This document shows, piece after piece, positions 42,059 through 45,705 of a stretch of 45,705 nt of DNA. The position numbers and the translations under genes were made by a program. The stretch's first letter is position 1. Each line of letters starts with the position of its first letter. The notes beneath the pieces are model-generated. The model was not told where the DNA came from. It saw only the letters and a program-made list of their open reading frames with translations, and did no database searches. This DNA is from Chara braunii (taxonomy: Eukaryota; Streptophyta; Charophyceae; Charales; Characeae): contig BFEA01000313.1 of the NCBI GenBank assembly GCA_003427395.1, positions 110,087 through 155,791 of the forward strand. The letters are read 5' to 3'.

Positions 42059-42774
42059 GAGTGAAGAGTTGAAATTGGGGTCTTAAGGCGGGGAGAACGC
42101 AATGGAAGTGTTAGTTTTTGCGTTAGGTTGTTAGTTTGGTCGGCACAGCCATTAGGGGCTGCGCGGCAGCAAAAGGGAGTTTTTTAGATATGAATGTGTA
42201 TCTTCCCATGTTCTATCCTTCTGAGTAAATACAACAGTTCTGATTCTGTAGATCATGTTCACCGTGGCGAGTCTTGGTAGTTCATCTTCATCATGGGGAT
42301 TGGCGTGCTTGCATAATCACGCTGTGATGGTCGCCGTGGAGGTGCGCCGTTGTTATCTTTGATTGATATGCTTGTGTTATTCATCATGCACGCCTACTCC
42401 TCGCCATATCTATCGTAATCATCTGTCGTGGAGGTTGTCTTCATGGTGCCTCTCGCCATCTAGCTCATCGACTCCATCATCATTTTGCCTTCCGAGGCTC
42501 ATCGTGCGCCCCATTTATCGAGGTGAGTAGCTGCAGTAAAAAGTGGATGAATCTGACCAAGGTTTCGGGTCAGATACACTAGAAGCGGTTAGTGATAACA
42601 GGAGAGGGACTGGCTACCTACTAGTGAGAGGCGAAGGAGTGTGTGGTTAGCAGAGAGAGAGTTGCGGCCTGGAGCTCCCCTCAGCAGATAGTTTCTATTC
42701 AGAGCTTTATTCCGTGACCTCTTATTTTCTCTTACGAGAGAGAGGCCGACTATACACTGCACATGTTCACTCCC

Positions 42775-42782
42775 AGAGAGAG

Positions 42783-42841
<59 letters not shown>
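42775..42841. repeat. (GA)n microsatellite
   Basis: An almost uninterrupted AG run of about 60 bases, with an additional 'agagagagaacg' at its left. Confidence 0.95.
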
Positions 42842-42843
<2 letters not shown>

Positions 42844-45090
42844 TTTACTTGTTGATCTTCATTAGTCTTCACCACGGCCGCAATTGATTATCCGCTTTGC
42901 TGCAGACATAGTCTGTCCCACTTTGCGACTGTGGCCAGATACCGCCAGTCGTGATCATGGATCGTTCCGTGTTTTAGTAGAGAATTCATTAGTATTTCAC
43001 ACAGTTGGGGAGGTCAGCCCGGTGCTGAAAAGAGGGACTAGAATGAGATAAACGAGAAGAGGAAGGAGAATACAAGAGAGGAAAGGGGATAAAACTGAGG
43101 AATAGAGAAGAGAGGAGAAATAGAGAAGGATCGCCCGTGATCACAGCGGACGGTGCAGCTGAGTACACAGCAAGGCAAACCAAAGATAAGCAAAAATAAA
43201 TAAATAAGTAAATTGATGAATGCATCTCCTTTACGGAGAGACTCTTTCTCACCTTGCACATTTAGCTATGAGTGGTAAAGGAGAGTAGAGGCTGGTCTGA
43301 CTCTTGTTGTGCTTGCATGGCCTTTACTATTGTGGACTTTGTCGAGGCAGCCATTGTACATAATCTCGTCGTGAGATCGGCCGTTTCTACTGTTTCATCA
43401 AGAATGTTCGAGCTCCTCGACCAAAGTTATTTGTTAGAACCAAGGTAATGCTACTTCCTTGCAAGGTCGGATCGTCGCCATCTGATGACTTCTGAAGACT
43501 TTTAAGCTACTGCAGCGAAGGTTAGGACAGCAAGGTGAGTACTATATGAGAGAGATTGACGTTGATGGGGTAGTGACTGCAACTACATTTTTGTTTGGTC
43601 TGAGTGGAGGTTGTTGGCTGGCTGAGGATTTAAAGTTGTTGGGAAAACTATCCTATCACAGTCCGAACAGAGTGTTCTGTAGACTCAGATTGTCGTTGCG
43701 GACGGCTGGTCGAAGTGTTGCTGTTAAAAACGGTTGTACTAAGTATCACTGATTTCAACAGCCACAGTCTACAGATCCGGGATGTTGCTACGGTCACCGG
43801 GACTACTATTTTTGGAGCCATTGTCGTCTTCAAGTTATCAAGATTGCGCTGACATCGCCCCTTGTAGTTGGATTTGAAATGCACGAGGTGTCGCTGGGTT
43901 GGTAACCTCGAGCCTAGCAGTTTGCTGAAGTCGTGGACTACCCAAGTGCAGGTGAAGCACTGTGTTAAAAGTTATTGATACTACTACTGATCCTCTTTGT
44001 GGATTATTGCTAATTAAGCTTAATCAGCGGTTAGGATCGGTGTTACGGCGAGACTGGTGGTCCGTTGCTGTTGATTGTGCATTTGAGTAAGCAGCAGGGA
44101 GCTCGAGGGCAACTACTATTTTATGAGCACTATTCTTGCTGGGCAGTTTGCTGTTAAGGCGTCTGGGCGGTTGCCGGCAGGTTGTGTTTTTTGCTGCTAC
44201 GGTAGTTGAGCGTTTTACTGCTATGTGAGGATTGAGCCCTCAAGAAGGGGCCTTGCCATGATGTACATGTTCTGGGCTAAGGCCCCAGCAAGCCTCGTGC
44301 CCGCCCTAAGTGAAGGCGGGCCAGCAAATCAACAAGAGCCCTCTGTGCAAACATTTCATGAAGTGGGGTCCATACAGTTGCAGCACGCCAGTTGGTTGGA
44401 GTGCACCGAGTCTCGGATCTCTGCAAATGCGGAAATCTCAGGGCCTCTGAGTTAGTTAGGCCCTGGGCACTTGAATGTGAGGCCGACAATCCATGCTGGG
44501 TATAGAGGCCGAAAATGCCAAAGGGAAATCGGCCCACTATCTGAATCTGGCCGCAGGCCTTGACGAAAGAGGCGCAACTGCATGCCCCGGGCCTCAACTG
44601 CATCGGGCCTGGGTTCAGGCACTGGGGCCCAGANGCAGGCTNAAGGGAGGCCGCCCACACGCAACACTGGCATATAGGCAAGCAGGGCGAGTGGGCAGGG
44701 ATCTTGGCCATTGCGGGCAATGCCGGCACGCTGCGCTAATGCGAGCTGCTGCGCTAGGATGCAGTGCGAGACAGGCAGGCGCTAGGCGGTAGGGCGCTGC
44801 CTGTGCACAGGGCGCTGGCAGCCATAGCCGGGCTGCCTGAGGGCGCAGGGGAGGTGAGGGCGAAGGTGGTTCTTCGGAGGTGAAGGGCGCTNTGTGGGAT
44901 AACAAGGGAGAGTGTGGGTGAAGAGAGAGACGTACCTGGTGGAGGTGGGAGGTCGGCATTGGTGTTGACATCATCACTCGCTGGTCGTCAAGTTGTCTGG
45001 TTGCTGTCATACTGTAGTTGTAGTGATAGGCTGTAGAGTAGGTAGGGCGCCTGGCGCCATTCAAGAGAGAGAGCTACATTGGGTTATGCT

Positions 45091-45263
45091 GTTGGTGTTG
45101 CCCTGTTGGGCTTGGACATTGACTCACGATTCTTCTGTATCGTTCTCAAATGGATGGTTACTCGGTTCCATTGTGCTATCTGCTCTTGCTTTGACTACTT
45201 GGACTTCAGTGTGATTTTGCAAATCTGGATTTTTGTGCTTCGTCCATATTCATGTTCCTTGCA
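45091..45263 (+). mobile_element. Possible short LTR (TRIM-like), 5' LTR
   Basis: The stretch begins TGTTGG and ends TTGCA, three bases before a primer-binding-site-like sequence. A ~170-base LTR followed at once by a Met-tRNA site is the layout of TRIM elements. Only one LTR lies in the window and the left border is a guess, so this is tentative. Confidence 0.3.
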
Positions 45264-45266
45264 ATT

Positions 45267-45287
45267 TGGTATCGGAGCTGGTTTGAT
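45267..45287 (+). other. Possible primer-binding site for initiator Met-tRNA
   Basis: TGGTATCGGAGCTGGTTTGA closely resembles the complement of the plant initiator tRNA-Met 3' end (TGGTATCAGAGC then a GGTTT block), with one substitution in the first twelve bases and a one-base gap later. Such a site marks the start of the internal region of an LTR retrotransposon, to the right. Confidence 0.45.
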
Positions 45288-45705
45288 TCGCCACTTACCT
45301 TGGTGCGCTGGCGTTATACAGGCTTGGTGCGTTGACGATGCTTCTTCGCAGTTGGTTCTTGTGACGTCAGGCCATATTAGGCGCACAGCCTGGGTAGACA
45401 GGTGTGCACCGAAAGGCTAAGATGGCATTATGCCGTGGTGACAGGTGGAATGTATGATTGGTGATGAGAGCATGCTGATGTGGCATTCGGCTGAGGTGGC
45501 ACTGCATTGCGTTGTGGGTGGTACCGAGGCCAAGACCGGTCATCAAATGCACACTCAGCTCAATTGGTGAGAAATCTGTGGTTGGGGGCAGCTATCTCCA
45601 GGTACGTTGTTCCCTTACCTTATCTACTCTCTCAATCTCTTCTTACCTTGAGGAAGTGAGTCCAACTTGAGAGTCCTCTCTTTTGGTGAGGTGTCGTGAG
45701 CGCGC

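Larger units (their letters stand above)
38657..45705 (+). mobile_element. Large non-coding repeat, copy 4 (open at window end)
   Basis: It starts TGTCGGAGCCAATACCC and carries the near-palindrome, the 'ggggctatcccc' block (39,212), the antisense LSU-rRNA fragment, two tRNA-like remnants, a U6-like segment, and the paired class 2 hairpins. A SINE (40,694-41,110) is inserted. The hairpin array and conserved tail of copies 1 and 2 are not reached, so the right end is outside the window or lost. Frames inside (several with ambiguous bases near 44,634, 44,642 and 44,892) do not look protein-like. Confidence 0.6.

Noticed and set aside
44277-45064. Frames of 100-150 codons on the minus strand near the right end
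   Set aside because: They overlap each other in different frames, include ambiguous bases, follow CAGG/GCC-rich composition and show no recognisable protein pattern.

Overview
The window looks like a repeat-dominated nuclear scaffold from a green-lineage eukaryote, a large-genome streptophyte alga or plant. The evidence is U6 snRNA-like copies with a plant-type 5' hairpin (GTCCTTCGGGAC), sense and antisense pieces of spliceosomal and LSU ribosomal RNA, an APE-type LINE, a tRNA-derived SINE with target-site duplication, foldback MITEs, long microsatellites and a 695-base assembly gap. I see no intact conventional protein-coding gene and nothing bacterial. The exact species is not readable from the sequence.

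Layout. 1-1,400 is A/G-rich with irregular tandem repeats. 1,862-2,536 (+) is a 224-codon frame of unknown family, broken by one TAG. 2,537-5,182 has no gene. 5,183-12,153 (+) is copy 1 of a large non-coding repeat. 12,148-19,300 (- strand) is a gag-like relic followed by a tandem series of degenerate paralogous protein segments of an unrecognised family, interrupted by two foldback MITEs and by the gap. 19,338-27,726 (-) is copy 2 of the same large repeat, inverted and bounded by TGTCG termini and an ACGG duplication. 27,928-28,178 (-) holds another segment of the unrecognised family beyond that insertion. 28,200-32,550 is mostly anonymous. 32,560-35,340 is a 5'-incomplete copy 3 (+). 35,346-38,473 (-) is a decayed LINE: ORF1, a poly(C) spacer, then endonuclease, without reverse transcriptase. 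38,657 to the window end is copy 4 (+), with a SINE inserted and possibly a short-LTR element near its right end.

The large repeat is the main system here. Its copies share a start (TGTCrG...) and an 18-bp near-palindrome (copies 1, 2 and 4), an antisense LSU-rRNA fragment (copies 1, 3, 4) and a U6-like segment (copies 1, 2, 4). They also share two classes of short hairpins whose loop is constant while the stems differ but stay self-complementary, and copies 1 and 2 share a ~120-bp tandem array (3 units versus 5). No protein is evident in any copy, so it would be non-autonomous. The changing but still paired stems suggest that secondary structure in DNA or RNA matters to the element.

The second notable system is the unrecognised protein family at 13-18.6 kb and 28 kb. 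Several of its premature stops are TGA at positions where a paralogue in the same window has a TGG tryptophan codon. I read this as decay biased toward TGG>TGA, with recoding left as an untested alternative.
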